34,866 bases of DNA from a virus. Numbering within the stretch: the first letter of the stretch is position 1; each line of letters opens with the position of its first letter. A program made the position numbers and the translations under genes. Below the pieces are notes generated by a model that saw only the letters and a program-made list of their open reading frames with translations, had not been told where the DNA came from and did no database searches. Positions 1 to 8,220 of this stretch are shown in pieces. The stretch spans positions 1 to 34,866 of the IMG/VR virus record IMGVR_UViG_3300010354_017890; one strand, 5' to 3'.

Positions 1-1
1 A

Positions 2-2071
2 AAAGATCAAGGAATGAAGGAAGGACTAGATGATTTCCATAGACGATTAGGTCAACAGATTAGAGACAGAGTGGCACGTTCACAGGCAAACTTGGCTATA
101 GTAAAGGCAAAAAAACCAGAATTATGGCAATGGCAACCTGGTGATCAAGTCTATAGCGAAAAAACAGGTAAAACCTATACAATAACAGGTATAGCACTAA
201 ATCAAAAAAACGAGCCAATGTATAACTATCAAAGAGGTGAAGACGAAAATTCAGAGAACTACGAAAGAGGAAGATTATTTGCAGATTTGGCACATAAAAC
301 ATTAACAAAGATAAATTTAGAAGCATCAACAGAAATCTCAACAAATACAACAAATATCATGAATGAAGAAGATGACGCCAACATTGGCAAGAAAGCAGCT
401 TTATTAACAGGTTCCCCAGATGCTGTTAGAAAAGCCAGAGCAATTGTACAGCGTCAAGCAGATCAAAATATTATTGCACAGGCACGTATTGCAGGTGCGG
501 CTCCTATAGAAGAAGATCAAGTTGACCAAACAGTGTCAATACATGATCTCCAATCTTTACTGAACTTTAGTAAAGAAGAAAAACAATTTAACAATGTAAA
601 AAAACTAGAACAGGAAATTCGCTCGCGACAAGCCGCTATTAAAGAAGGTGAAGTAATACATCAACGGTTTGGCCAAGGTAAAACTCGTTCTACTTTTAAG
701 AAAAACCCAGATATCAATATTCCCCATTATGATGCCAAAAGAAATAGTGTATATATAGATTCTCATCCTCAAAAAGGAGATCCTGAAGAGTTTGCAGATT
801 TCTTAGTTGAACCAAGTAAATACGCCAAGGTGTTTAAAATTATTGGCATCACCGGTAATGGAGATAGAATTCAAGTAAGCACCACTACTTCAAAGGACCT
901 TGCAGATGCACTAGTAGATGCTTATTTAAGAGGAGGGTATACAGATCTAGATATCGAACGTGTAGAACTTCCCAAAGATAATAAATTAGCAGTAAAGAAA
1001 CCCAATCTAAGGTTAATCAAAACTGAAGAATCTAAATGCCCTGAATGTGGTGGACCAATAGCATTGCTAGATAAATTAAATGAAAAGAAAGATAGCTGCT
1101 ATTACAAAGTACGAAGTAGATATAAAGTTTGGCCTAGTGCTTATGCTAGTGGGGCACTGGTTCAATGTAGGAAAAAAGGCGCAAAAAATTGGGGTAACAA
1201 ATCAGAAAGTGTCAACGAAGATAGTCCACCCACATCGGCTACAATAGACCCCAACTTTCATACTGCGATTAGAGATATAGAAAGCAGAAATAATCCCAAC
1301 GCAGTAAGTAGAAAAGGCGCAAGAGGTGTTATGCAGGTAATGCCAAAAACACTGCGTAATCCTGGGTATGGGGTTCAACCTGCCAAAAATAACAGCCCTG
1401 CAGAATTGGAAAGAGTAGGAAAAGATTATTTCAATGCTATGTTAGACAAGTATGGTGGCGACAAAAGAATGGCCTTGATTGCATATAATATGGGACCAAT
1501 CGCTACAGACAAATGGGCATCTCAAGGTAGCGATTATAATCAACTACCTAAAGAAACTCAAGGTTATGTTCCTAAAGTTTTCAATAGATATACTGAATTA
1601 AGTCAAACAAACTTGCCTGCACCTGCAGTACAATCACAACAACCTGTTGCACCTTCGGGCACAACTGGCACTAGCACAGCGCCTGCCACACCTACATCTA
1701 CACAACAAACAACACAAAATGTTGCAGCAGATCAAAATGCTTTATTAGGAAGATCAGTTCTGCCTAAAATGCCAGCCACAGATAAACAAACTTTAGAGGA
1801 AAGTAAAAAACATTACTTCCAAATTCCTGATAGTTTATCCAATGACGATCTCAGAGAACAATTTGAGTTGAGACACGATAATCAAGGCTGGTATCTAAGA
1901 GAAAGTCAACAAAATTTTAAAAAGTTATATTTGAATGCTAGTAAAGCTTTTAGAGCAGCAGAAGGATTTGATTTAAGTAAAGGAAACGGTAGTGCACCTA
2001 TCAAGGGCGACGACGTTGTTACAAGTCCAGTAGGTTCTATTCCTAAAGCGCAAAGAAAGAAAAATGTTTAA
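2..2071 (+). CDS. Lytic transglycosylase-domain phage protein, 5' end cut by window
   Basis: The reading frame is open to the first base, so the ATG at 14 may be internal. Numbered from that ATG the visible part is 685 residues. Residues about 411-531 form a soluble lytic transglycosylase (SLT) domain: catalytic Glu423 in DIESRNNP, then GARGVMQVMP and the ALIAYNMGP motif. Such domains cleave peptidoglycan; in phages they are usually carried on tail or virion proteins that help DNA entry. Before it lies a Cys pair (CPECGG, 342-345) and a stretch with YKVWPSAYASGALVQC (about 363-400), a motif I recall from marine phage and algal virus proteins. Residues about 545-585 are a Pro/Thr/Gln-rich linker. 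The C-terminal 100 residues are unrecognised. The SLT call is firm; the virion location is inference. The stop overlaps the next start by 8 bases. Confidence 0.8.
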   Translation, partial: KDQGMKEGLDDFHRRLGQQIRDRVARSQANLAIVKAKKPELWQWQPGDQVYSEKTGKTYTITGIALNQKNEPMYNYQRGEDENSENYERGRLFADLAHKTLTKINLEASTEISTNTTNIMNEEDDANIGKKAALLTGSPDAVRKARAIVQRQADQNIIAQARIAGAAPIEEDQVDQTVSIHDLQSLLNFSKEEKQFNNVKKLEQEIRSRQAAIKEGEVIHQRFGQGKTRSTFKKNPDINIPHYDAKRNSVYIDSHPQKGDPEEFADFLVEPSKYAKVFKIIGITGNGDRIQVSTTTSKDLADALVDAYLRGGYTDLDIERVELPKDNKLAVKKPNLRLIKTEESKCPECGGPIALLDKLNEKKDSCYYKVRSRYKVWPSAYASGALVQCRKKGAKNWGNKSESVNEDSPPTSATIDPNFHTAIRDIESRNNPNAVSRKGARGVMQVMPKTLRNPGYGVQPAKNNSPAELERVGKDYFNAMLDKYGGDKRMALIAYNMGPIATDKWASQGSDYNQLPKETQGYVPKVFNRYTELSQTNLPAPAVQSQQPVAPSGTTGTSTAPATPTSTQQTTQNVAADQNALLGRSVLPKMPATDKQTLEESKKHYFQIPDSLSNDDLREQFELRHDNQGWYLRESQQNFKKLYLNASKAFRAAEGFDLSKGNGSAPIKGDDVVTSPVGSIPKAQRKKNV

Positions 2072-2495
2072 AAACTATATAAAACTAATCGAAGCAGCTA
2101 GTAAAGGTTGTCCAAGAGCAACACACGATATATCTCTAAACATTAAAAATCGTCAAAAAGCAATCGACGAATATCACTATGGACCTGCAAATCCAGATCG
2201 TCCAGGTTCATATTGGAAAGATGCAGCTAAAATATTTAAAGTAGACGAAAAAACTGCAAAAACTATGCAGTGTTCTAATTGCGCAGCCTTTGATGTAAGT
2301 GATACAATGCGTAAATGCATATCAGACGGTATCAAAGGTGAAGAATCTTCTGTTGATGCAGCAGCCAGCATTAATCTTGCAGATTTGGGTTATTGCAATT
2401 TTCTTCATTTTAAATGTGCTGGTGCACGATCTTGTTCTGCCTGGATTACAGGAGGTCCTATAACAGAAAAGGATCGAGGTGATAAACCTGATTAA
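2064..2495 (+). CDS. Cysteine-rich phage protein, possible metal or Fe-S binder
   Basis: A 143-residue protein with seven cysteines at 16, 70, 73, 85, 111, 118 and 124. They sit in a CxxC pair, then YCxFLxFKC and RSCSAWITGGP. Regular Cys spacing in a small soluble protein suggests a bound metal or iron-sulfur cluster, as in small high-potential iron-sulfur-type proteins. From memory, similar Cys-rich proteins ending in a W-I-x-G-G-P motif occur in T4-like marine phages without known function. It overlaps the transglycosylase gene by 8 bases, so the two are probably co-transcribed. There is no signal peptide or membrane segment. The metal-binding role is inference; the gene itself is well supported by length, overlap and the Cys pattern. 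Confidence 0.6.
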   Translation: MFKNYIKLIEAASKGCPRATHDISLNIKNRQKAIDEYHYGPANPDRPGSYWKDAAKIFKVDEKTAKTMQCSNCAAFDVSDTMRKCISDGIKGEESSVDAAASINLADLGYCNFLHFKCAGARSCSAWITGGPITEKDRGDKPD

Positions 2496-2501
2496 ATTTA
2501 A

Positions 2502-2508
2502 CTAAATA
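2502..2508 (+). promoter_or_regulatory. Candidate T4-type late promoter before dps
   Basis: CTAAATA lies 18 bases before the dps ATG, in one of the few gaps of this window. It matches the TATAAATA-type -10 element read by gp55-directed RNA polymerase in T4-like phages. There is no -35 box, as expected for that class. No strong Shine-Dalgarno sequence follows. Confidence 0.45.
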
Positions 2509-2526
2509 TACTAAACGGACATTATT

Positions 2527-2964
2527 ATGAATGAAGAACTTATTAAGGCAATGAAGATTGCATTCGCTAGCGAATTTAGTTATTACCTTAAAGCACATTA
2601 TTATCATTGGAATGTAGAAGGCGCTAATTTTAAAGAATATCACGATCTATTTGGTACCATATATGAAGAAGTATATGGTAGTATAGATGACTTCGCAGAA
2701 AATATTAGAAAGTTAGGAGCATATACTCCTGGCAGTTACACCAGATTTAGTATGTTAACTCAAATTGATGATGAAACAGATGTGCCTCCCCCTATCGCAA
2801 TGATTGAAGAATTATTAAGTGATGGCGAAAAAATTGTTAAAATTTTCAAAATGGTTTACGATAGAGCCGAACAAGTCGGTGAACATGGCCTTAGTAATTT
2901 TTTAGCTGAACGTATGGATGCACACCGAAAACATAATTGGATGTTAACTGCCAGTCTTAAATGA
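2527..2964 (+). CDS. dps: Dps-like ferritin family protein
   Basis: At 145 residues this is the right size for a Dps/ferritin-like four-helix bundle. The N-terminal half carries the Dps signature: HYYHWNVEG with His27-Trp28, His39 in YHDLF, and the Asp54-x3-Glu58 pair in DDFAENIRKLG. These match the inter-subunit ferroxidase ligands of Dps (His, His, Asp, Glu). Dps proteins form 12-mers that oxidise and store iron using peroxide and can bind DNA. In a phage it could protect DNA from oxidative damage or manage iron in the infected cell; that role is inference. It lacks the long Lys-rich N-terminal tail of E. coli Dps, so direct DNA binding is less certain. The next gene starts inside its stop codon (ATGA overlap). 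Confidence 0.85.
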   Translation: MNEELIKAMKIAFASEFSYYLKAHYYHWNVEGANFKEYHDLFGTIYEEVYGSIDDFAENIRKLGAYTPGSYTRFSMLTQIDDETDVPPPIAMIEELLSDGEKIVKIFKMVYDRAEQVGEHGLSNFLAERMDAHRKHNWMLTASLK

Positions 2965-3542
2965 AACCGGTTGATTTGATAGAGGCCAGCCCGCTTACAT
3001 TACCTGGTAGTTTTAGTAACGATCTCCAATTTAGTAAACATTGGCTATGTCATCATTTAAAACAAATACAATTGGCACAAAAACAACCATTTAGTATAAT
3101 AACTGCACTAGGGAGTTGGTATGGTAATCTTGGTCTAAGTCTAAGTCGAAATAAAGTTAAATTTAGAAACTTGGTTTTAATCGACATAGATAAAGAAGCA
3201 CTAAAAACTAGTCAACGTATTCTGGGTGGGTTAAATCAATATAAAATACAAACATTACAACGTGATGCAAATGATCACACCTATAAAGACATAGTTAACC
3301 AATGTGTAATTAATACTAGTTGTAATGATATGGAAAATAAAGGTTGGTTTGATAGAATTCCACCAGGTACATTAGTTGCTCTTCAGGCTAGAAATAATGT
3401 ACAATCTATACCTACTGTGACAGAAACTTTATATGATTTCAATGATCTATTCCCGATGACTAAAACATATATTTTGGATCAAACCAAATTACGTGATCCA
3501 GAAACTAGTTATCTAAGATTTTTAAAAATCGGTATCAAGTAA
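2961..3542 (+). CDS. Methyltransferase-like Rossmann protein (copy 1)
   Basis: A 193-residue protein with a class I SAM-methyltransferase look: a glycine-rich strand-loop (ALGSWYGNLG, about 50-59), an acidic strand end (LIDIDKEAL, about 72-80) and an INTSCND block followed by a W-F-D-R-I-P-P-G-T segment. The loop is G-x-W-Y-G-x-x-G rather than the usual GxGxG. It is a diverged paralogue of the protein encoded on the minus strand at 31403-31948, which keeps the same order: G-x-W-x-G-x-x-G, an F-D-I-D strand, INTST and W-F-E-R-L-P-K-G. The substrate is unknown. It overlaps dps by four bases (ATGA), suggesting translational coupling. It could be an enzyme or a non-catalytic SAM-fold protein. Confidence 0.55.
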   Translation: MKPVDLIEASPLTLPGSFSNDLQFSKHWLCHHLKQIQLAQKQPFSIITALGSWYGNLGLSLSRNKVKFRNLVLIDIDKEALKTSQRILGGLNQYKIQTLQRDANDHTYKDIVNQCVINTSCNDMENKGWFDRIPPGTLVALQARNNVQSIPTVTETLYDFNDLFPMTKTYILDQTKLRDPETSYLRFLKIGIK

Positions 3543-3567
3543 TCAAAATATTTTCAAGGAGATTTAT

Positions 3568-3825
3568 ATGTCTAGAATGTTCAGTGGAGAACAAAAATCC
3601 AAACTTACTCAACTTATTAACGAAGGTATTAGTGTCATGCAGGAGGTGGAAGATCTTAATGCAGGACTTAATGATACAATCAAAGCGATTGCAGAAGAAC
3701 TAGAAATTAAACCCAGTGTGCTTAAAAAAGCAGTACGCATTGCCCTAAAAAGTAAACTAGGCGAAATGAACAAAGAAAACGAAGATTTGAACACAATTCT
3801 AGAAACAGTCGGTCGCACTCTTTAA
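3568..3825 (+). CDS. dsbA: DsbA-like dsDNA-binding late transcription protein
   Basis: An 85-residue, wholly helical, charged protein with the pattern of T4-like DsbA: an N-terminal SGEQKSKL segment, a central ELEIKPSVLKKAVR helix and a C-terminal ILETVGRTL. In T4, DsbA binds double-stranded DNA and is implicated in late transcription. I recognise the family from T4-like cyanophage homologues rather than from a catalytic motif. Its ribosome binding site AAGGAG (3556-3561) lies six bases before the ATG. DNA polymerase follows directly, and the polymerase ribosome binding site begins only a few bases after the DsbA stop codon. Confidence 0.75.
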   Translation: MSRMFSGEQKSKLTQLINEGISVMQEVEDLNAGLNDTIKAIAEELEIKPSVLKKAVRIALKSKLGEMNKENEDLNTILETVGRTL

Positions 3826-3828
3826 TCC

Positions 3829-3833
3829 AGGAG
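3829..3833 (+). promoter_or_regulatory. Ribosome binding site that fixes the ATA start of DNA polymerase
   Basis: AGGAG lies six bases before the ATA at 3840, the ideal spacing. It lies only three bases before the alternative ATC at 3837, and no ATG, GTG or TTG in the polymerase frame is within reach. Confidence 0.7.
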
Positions 3834-3839
3834 ACTATC

Positions 3840-6503
3840 ATAAGTTACGTAGATGCCATTCTAGATAGGCAACGAGATCGTATTCATCTCGTAGAAAGAG
3901 TTAAAGGTCAACGAATCTATCAAGAATATCCAGTTAACTGGACTTTTTACTATGATGACCCCAAAGGCAAATATCATACCATTTACGGTACCAGAGTATC
4001 TAAATTCACTACCAAAAGTGGCAAAGAGTTTCAAAAAGAACTGCGTATGCAGGGCACTAAACGTATTTGGGAAAGCGACATTAAACCTGTATTCAGGTGC
4101 TTGGCAGATAACTATCTAGGTGCAGAACCCCCAAAACTTCAAACTATCTTTTTTGATATTGAGGTGGATTTTGATCCAGAAAAGGGATTTAGTCGCCCAG
4201 ACGATCCATTTAATCCAGTCAATGCAATCAGTCTTTATTTTACTTGGCTAGACAAATTAGTTACCTTAGCTATTCCTCCAAAAGGAATGAGCAGAGAAAC
4301 TGCAGATGAAATAGCTGCACGTCATAGTGATTGTTATATATTTGATGATGAAGAAACATTACTTGATACATTTCTTAATCTAATTGATGATGCCGATATA
4401 CTTAGCGGCTGGAACAGTGAAGGTTTTGATATACCATATCTTGTAATGCGTATCAAACGTGTAATGAGTAAAGACGATACACGTAGATTCTGTCTGTGGA
4501 ATCAATTTCCTGCAGAAAGAACATTTGAACGTTATGGCGCAACACAGATTACTTTTGATCTAGTTGGCCGTGTTCATATGGACTATATGCAATTGTATAG
4601 AAAGTATACTTATGAAGAACGTCCTAGCTATAGTTTGGATTTTATCGGCGATTATGAACTTAATGAAAGGAAAACTGCCTATGAAGGAACTTTAGATCAA
4701 CTCTACAATAAAGATTTCGATACATTTATAGAATATAACCGTCAGGATACAAGATTGTTAGCCAAGCTCGATACCAAACTAAAATTTATCGATCTAGCTA
4801 ATACGATTGCACATGACAACACTGTACTGCTACCCACAGTTATGGGTGCAGTAGCAACTACTGAACAGGCGATTATAAATGAAGCACACAGTCAAGGATT
4901 GGTCGTTCCTAATAGGAAATCAAAAGAAGAAGATGCAGGAGACACCCAAGCGGCAGGTGCCTATGTTGCTTATCCCAAAACGGGAATGCACCAAAGTATC
5001 GGCGCAATCGACATCAACAGTCTATACCCCAGTGCCATCAGAGCACTTAACATGGGACCAGAAACTATCATAGGACAACTGAAACCCATAATGACAGATA
5101 GATATATTCAAGACAAAATGAACAATGGTTCAAGTTTTGCAGAGGCTTGGGAAGGATTGTTTGGTAGTCTAGAATATACTAGTGTAATGAACGGCGAAAC
5201 CGGAACCGAAATTACTATTGAGTGGGAAAACGGTACAACTGATATCTTATCTGCAGCAGATGTTTGGCGTCTAATTTTTCAAAGCGATAAACCTTGGGTA
5301 TTAAGTGCTAACGGCACTATCTTTACTATTGAGCAAAAAGGCATTGTGCCAAGTCTACTAGAACGCTGGTATGCTGAACGTAAAGAACTACAGAAAAAAT
5401 TAAAAGAATCGATAACCGACGAAGATAAAGAATACTGGGATAAAAGACAACTTGTTAAAAAGATTAACTTAAACAGCTTGTATGGTGCTATTCTTAATCC
5501 AGGATGTCGTTTCTTCGATCAACGTATCGGACAATCCACTACACTAACTGGTCGTGTAATCGCCAGACACATGGACGCATTTGTCAATGAATGTATTACA
5601 GGCGAATATGATCATCTAGGCAAAAGCATAATCTATGGAGATACAGATTCGGTATATTTCAGCGCCTGGCCGGCTATTCAACAAGAAGTTGAATCAGGTA
5701 CTATGCAATGGAATAAAGATATTTGTATTCAACTATACGATACTATTGCCGAACAAGTAAATCAAAGCTTTCCGGGATTTATGGAACGTGCATTTCATTG
5801 CACAAGAGATTTGGGTAGTATTATTCGAGGTGGTAGAGAACTAGTTGCTAGTAAAGGTCTTTTTATTAAAAAGAAACGCTATGCAGTTCTTATCTATGAT
5901 AAAGAGGGTAAGCGCAAAGACATCAACGGCAAACCTGGCGATGTAAAAGCTATGGGCCTAGATCTTAAACGTAGTGATACTCCTAAAGTAGTACAGGATT
6001 TCTTAAGCAGTATTCTATTAGATGTGCTAACAGAAAGCGATAAAGATAAAATAATCGAACGTATACGAGAATTTAAACTAGAATTCCAGAAGCGCCCACC
6101 CTGGGAAAAGGGTACACCCAAACGTGTAAACAATTTGACCAAATATGTTGAACAGGAGCAAAAACTAGGCAAGGCCAATATGCCTGGACATGTTCGTGCT
6201 GCAATGAATTGGAATAATCTACGTAGAATGAACAGCGATAATTATAGTATGAGCATTGTAGATGGAATGAAAATTATTGTTTGCAAACTGAAAAACAACC
6301 CATTGGGATTTACTAGTGTAGCCTATCCAATCGATCTTACACATATCCCACAATGGTTTAAAGATTTGCCTTTTGACGATGGTGATATGGAAGAAACAAT
6401 CGTCGATCAAAAATTAGAAAATCTTTTAGGAGTACTTAAATGGGATATATCAGCTAGCACTAACATAAAAAACAACTTTGAGGATCTTTTTAGTTTTGAG
6501 TAA
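3840..6503 (+). CDS. 43: Replicative DNA polymerase, T4 gp43 family, with ATA start
   Basis: Family-B polymerase with proofreading exonuclease, 887 residues from the proposed ATA (T4 gp43 is 898). The first in-frame ATG (4047) would remove 69 residues of recognisable N-terminus; the frame before it reads SYVDAILDRQ and later YPVNWTFYYDDP, as I recall from cyanophage gp43 proteins. Between the in-frame stop at 3753 and that ATG there is no ATG, GTG or TTG. Motifs in full-length numbering: Exo I DIEVD (Asp106, Glu108), Exo II NSEGFD (Asp197), Exo III YNRQD (Asp303), motif A DINSLYPS (391-398), motif B KKINLNSLYGA (540-550), motif C YGDTDSVYF (599-607). All catalytic acids are present, so the enzyme should be active. 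It works with the gp45 clamp encoded downstream. Confidence 0.95.
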   Translation: MSYVDAILDRQRDRIHLVERVKGQRIYQEYPVNWTFYYDDPKGKYHTIYGTRVSKFTTKSGKEFQKELRMQGTKRIWESDIKPVFRCLADNYLGAEPPKLQTIFFDIEVDFDPEKGFSRPDDPFNPVNAISLYFTWLDKLVTLAIPPKGMSRETADEIAARHSDCYIFDDEETLLDTFLNLIDDADILSGWNSEGFDIPYLVMRIKRVMSKDDTRRFCLWNQFPAERTFERYGATQITFDLVGRVHMDYMQLYRKYTYEERPSYSLDFIGDYELNERKTAYEGTLDQLYNKDFDTFIEYNRQDTRLLAKLDTKLKFIDLANTIAHDNTVLLPTVMGAVATTEQAIINEAHSQGLVVPNRKSKEEDAGDTQAAGAYVAYPKTGMHQSIGAIDINSLYPSAIRALNMGPETIIGQLKPIMTDRYIQDKMNNGSSFAEAWEGLFGSLEYTSVMNGETGTEITIEWENGTTDILSAADVWRLIFQSDKPWVLSANGTIFTIEQKGIVPSLLERWYAERKELQKKLKESITDEDKEYWDKRQLVKKINLNSLYGAILNPGCRFFDQRIGQSTTLTGRVIARHMDAFVNECITGEYDHLGKSIIYGDTDSVYFSAWPAIQQEVESGTMQWNKDICIQLYDTIAEQVNQSFPGFMERAFHCTRDLGSIIRGGRELVASKGLFIKKKRYAVLIYDKEGKRKDINGKPGDVKAMGLDLKRSDTPKVVQDFLSSILLDVLTESDKDKIIERIREFKLEFQKRPPWEKGTPKRVNNLTKYVEQEQKLGKANMPGHVRAAMNWNNLRRMNSDNYSMSIVDGMKIIVCKLKNNPLGFTSVAYPIDLTHIPQWFKDLPFDDGDMEETIVDQKLENLLGVLKWDISASTNIKNNFEDLFSFE

Positions 6504-7419
6504 AGAAATTGTTCAATATGTTAATTACCAAGATACTATTAAGAATTTGATATCACTCTATCAAAATTTTCATCTTAAAGTAGATAATTACAATTTTTTA
6601 GATCTAGATAATTTAGATCCTGTAACAAAAAACAATTTAAATGTATTTAACACTAAGTTAACATCTATCACAACAGATATTGAACAGTTAGTTAATTCTC
6701 TTGCATTAGAGTATACTAGAGCAGAAAATATAATTTCTAAACTGACAGGCAGTGTACAAGACAAAGAAATTTTTTTTAATTATGTCAATGGTAAATTGTG
6801 TGGGTCTAAAATAAACCCTATAGATCAAGACATTATAGGCCAAATCTTTACACGGTATACAGATCCACGATTCCCAGTGCTTCAAATAAATGGCTGTAAT
6901 GGTGTATTCACCAAATATTTGGTTGCAGCTGAACCTGTTTTTATTTTAGATTGGAATCAACAATCCGTAGATAATATATTAGGACTTTTCAATCCTGTTT
7001 ATCAAAATAGATTGTGCGTTTATAAAATCGATGTTAATTTAGATTTTTTCAGTGATAATATATATAGGTTACCTTATAAACAGTTTAACTTTATTCTTAT
7101 TTGGGATGTAGTAAATTTTATGGAAGAGAGCCAGTTTAAGTCTTTTCTAACTAAATTATTAAAATTAGTCCGACCCGGAGGGAAAATTATATTTAATTAT
7201 AATAACTGCAATAAACAAGCACCTGCAGATCTGTATAATCGTAAAATTCGTTCATACCAGACAGAAGAATCGATTATACAATTAGTGGAGGCCAGTAATT
7301 TTATTGTGTCAAACGTTGTAAATTATAACGAAAATATAGATTGGATAGAAATAAAATCAAGTGGCAGTTTATACACATTAAAAAAACAATCAGTTCTTTA
7401 TCAATTATTTGCAAAATAG
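6496..7419 (+). CDS. SAM-dependent methyltransferase-like protein
   Basis: About 307 residues. The N-terminal 120 residues are helical and unrecognised. The C-terminal part resembles a class I SAM methyltransferase: a strand with glycine turn (LQINGCNG), an acidic strand end (FILDWNQQS), a FILIWDVVNFM strand like motif IV, and the typical LVRPGGKIIFNYNN post-motif. The target is unknown. The start is uncertain: I chose TTG at 6496, which overlaps the polymerase stop and has GAGG 12 bases upstream; TTG at 6478 would add six residues but has no ribosome binding site. It sits between polymerase and sliding clamp and is more A+T-rich than its neighbours, consistent with a later insertion into the replication module. 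Confidence 0.65.
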   Translation: MSKEIVQYVNYQDTIKNLISLYQNFHLKVDNYNFLDLDNLDPVTKNNLNVFNTKLTSITTDIEQLVNSLALEYTRAENIISKLTGSVQDKEIFFNYVNGKLCGSKINPIDQDIIGQIFTRYTDPRFPVLQINGCNGVFTKYLVAAEPVFILDWNQQSVDNILGLFNPVYQNRLCVYKIDVNLDFFSDNIYRLPYKQFNFILIWDVVNFMEESQFKSFLTKLLKLVRPGGKIIFNYNNCNKQAPADLYNRKIRSYQTEESIIQLVEASNFIVSNVVNYNENIDWIEIKSSGSLYTLKKQSVLYQLFAK

Positions 7420-7421
7420 AG

Positions 7422-7450
7422 TTGTATTTTCTAAATATGTATAGTATAAT
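7422..7450 (+). promoter_or_regulatory. Candidate sigma-70-like promoter before the sliding clamp
   Basis: TTGTAT, a 17-base spacer and a perfect TATAAT (7445-7450), followed by AGGAG and the clamp ATG. The -35 box is weak (three of six consensus bases). A CTAAATA element lies inside the spacer. Confidence 0.45.
7431..7437 (+). promoter_or_regulatory. Candidate late promoter before the sliding clamp
   Basis: CTAAATA 33 bases before the clamp ATG, the same word seen before dps, folE and queD. Its overlap with a TATAAT box suggests that the clamp could be expressed both early and late. Confidence 0.35.
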
Positions 7451-7470
7451 AAATCAATCAGGAGAATAGA

Positions 7471-8202
7471 ATGAAAGATTATCTTCAAGACATAGTCAAA
7501 AATACCTATACCTTGGGTGTTATTGATCTTGTAAAAATAGTAGGTACAGAAAAAGAAACTACCCTACACACAATGAGTGCAGTTAATAATTCTGTTGTTA
7601 TTAAGGCTAAATTTCACGACGTAATTCCAGAATTCATTGGTACATTCGGCATGCCGAATCTCAATAAATTAAACACAATCCTTAATATTCCCGAATATCG
7701 CGAGGATGCTGAAATTACAGTAAAAACTAAAAAAGTTAATAATCAAGATGTGCCTAGCTATATTAGTTTTGATAACAAAACAGGCGACTTTACCAATGAA
7801 TATCGATTAATGAATCAATCTACGATTGAAGAAATGCTCAAAACACCAAAATTTAAAGGTGCAAATTGGAATATCGAATTCGAACCTAGTGCGCAAAATA
7901 TTCAACGATTAAGGTTTCAAGCCAGTGCAAATAGTGAAGAAAGCAGTTTTGCATTCAAACAAGACAATCGTAATCTTAAAATCTTTTTTGGTGATCACAG
8001 CACTCACGCTGGCAACTTTGTTTTTCAAGCCGATGTAACAGGTACATTGAGTAAACAGGCCCATTATCCAGTTAGTATTGTTTTAGCGGTACTAAATCTT
8101 GCAGGTGATAAACGTATTAAACTAACCGATAGTGTTATGCTTATTACGGTAGATAGTGGTCTCGCAGTTTATGAATATATTATTCCTGCATTGACGAAAT
8201 GA
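7471..8202 (+). CDS. 45: Sliding clamp, T4 gp45 family
   Basis: A 243-residue protein close in length to T4 gp45 (228). The GTFGMPNLNKLNTIL segment (about 57-72) is typical of gp45 homologues, and the chain alternates strands and helices as expected for the trimeric PCNA-like ring. The clamp tethers DNA polymerase to DNA, and in T4 it also activates late transcription together with gp33 and gp55. It has a strong ribosome binding site (AGGAG at 7460-7464, six-base spacer). The clamp loader subunits gp44 and gp62 are not in the window. The only alternative is another PCNA-fold protein, which is unlikely next to gp43. Confidence 0.85.
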   Translation: MKDYLQDIVKNTYTLGVIDLVKIVGTEKETTLHTMSAVNNSVVIKAKFHDVIPEFIGTFGMPNLNKLNTILNIPEYREDAEITVKTKKVNNQDVPSYISFDNKTGDFTNEYRLMNQSTIEEMLKTPKFKGANWNIEFEPSAQNIQRLRFQASANSEESSFAFKQDNRNLKIFFGDHSTHAGNFVFQADVTGTLSKQAHYPVSIVLAVLNLAGDKRIKLTDSVMLITVDSGLAVYEYIIPALTK

Positions 8203-8220
8203 TAGTTTTAAGAGATTATA

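Noticed and set aside
96-353. Minus-strand frame opposite the transglycosylase gene, and similar antisense frames elsewhere
   Set aside because: They mirror A+T-rich coding sequence, have no ribosome binding sites and show no family features. I treated all such frames as shadows.
4047-4049. ATG at 4047 as the start of DNA polymerase
   Set aside because: It would delete 69 residues of recognisable gp43 N-terminus, and the ribosome binding site fits the ATA at 3840.
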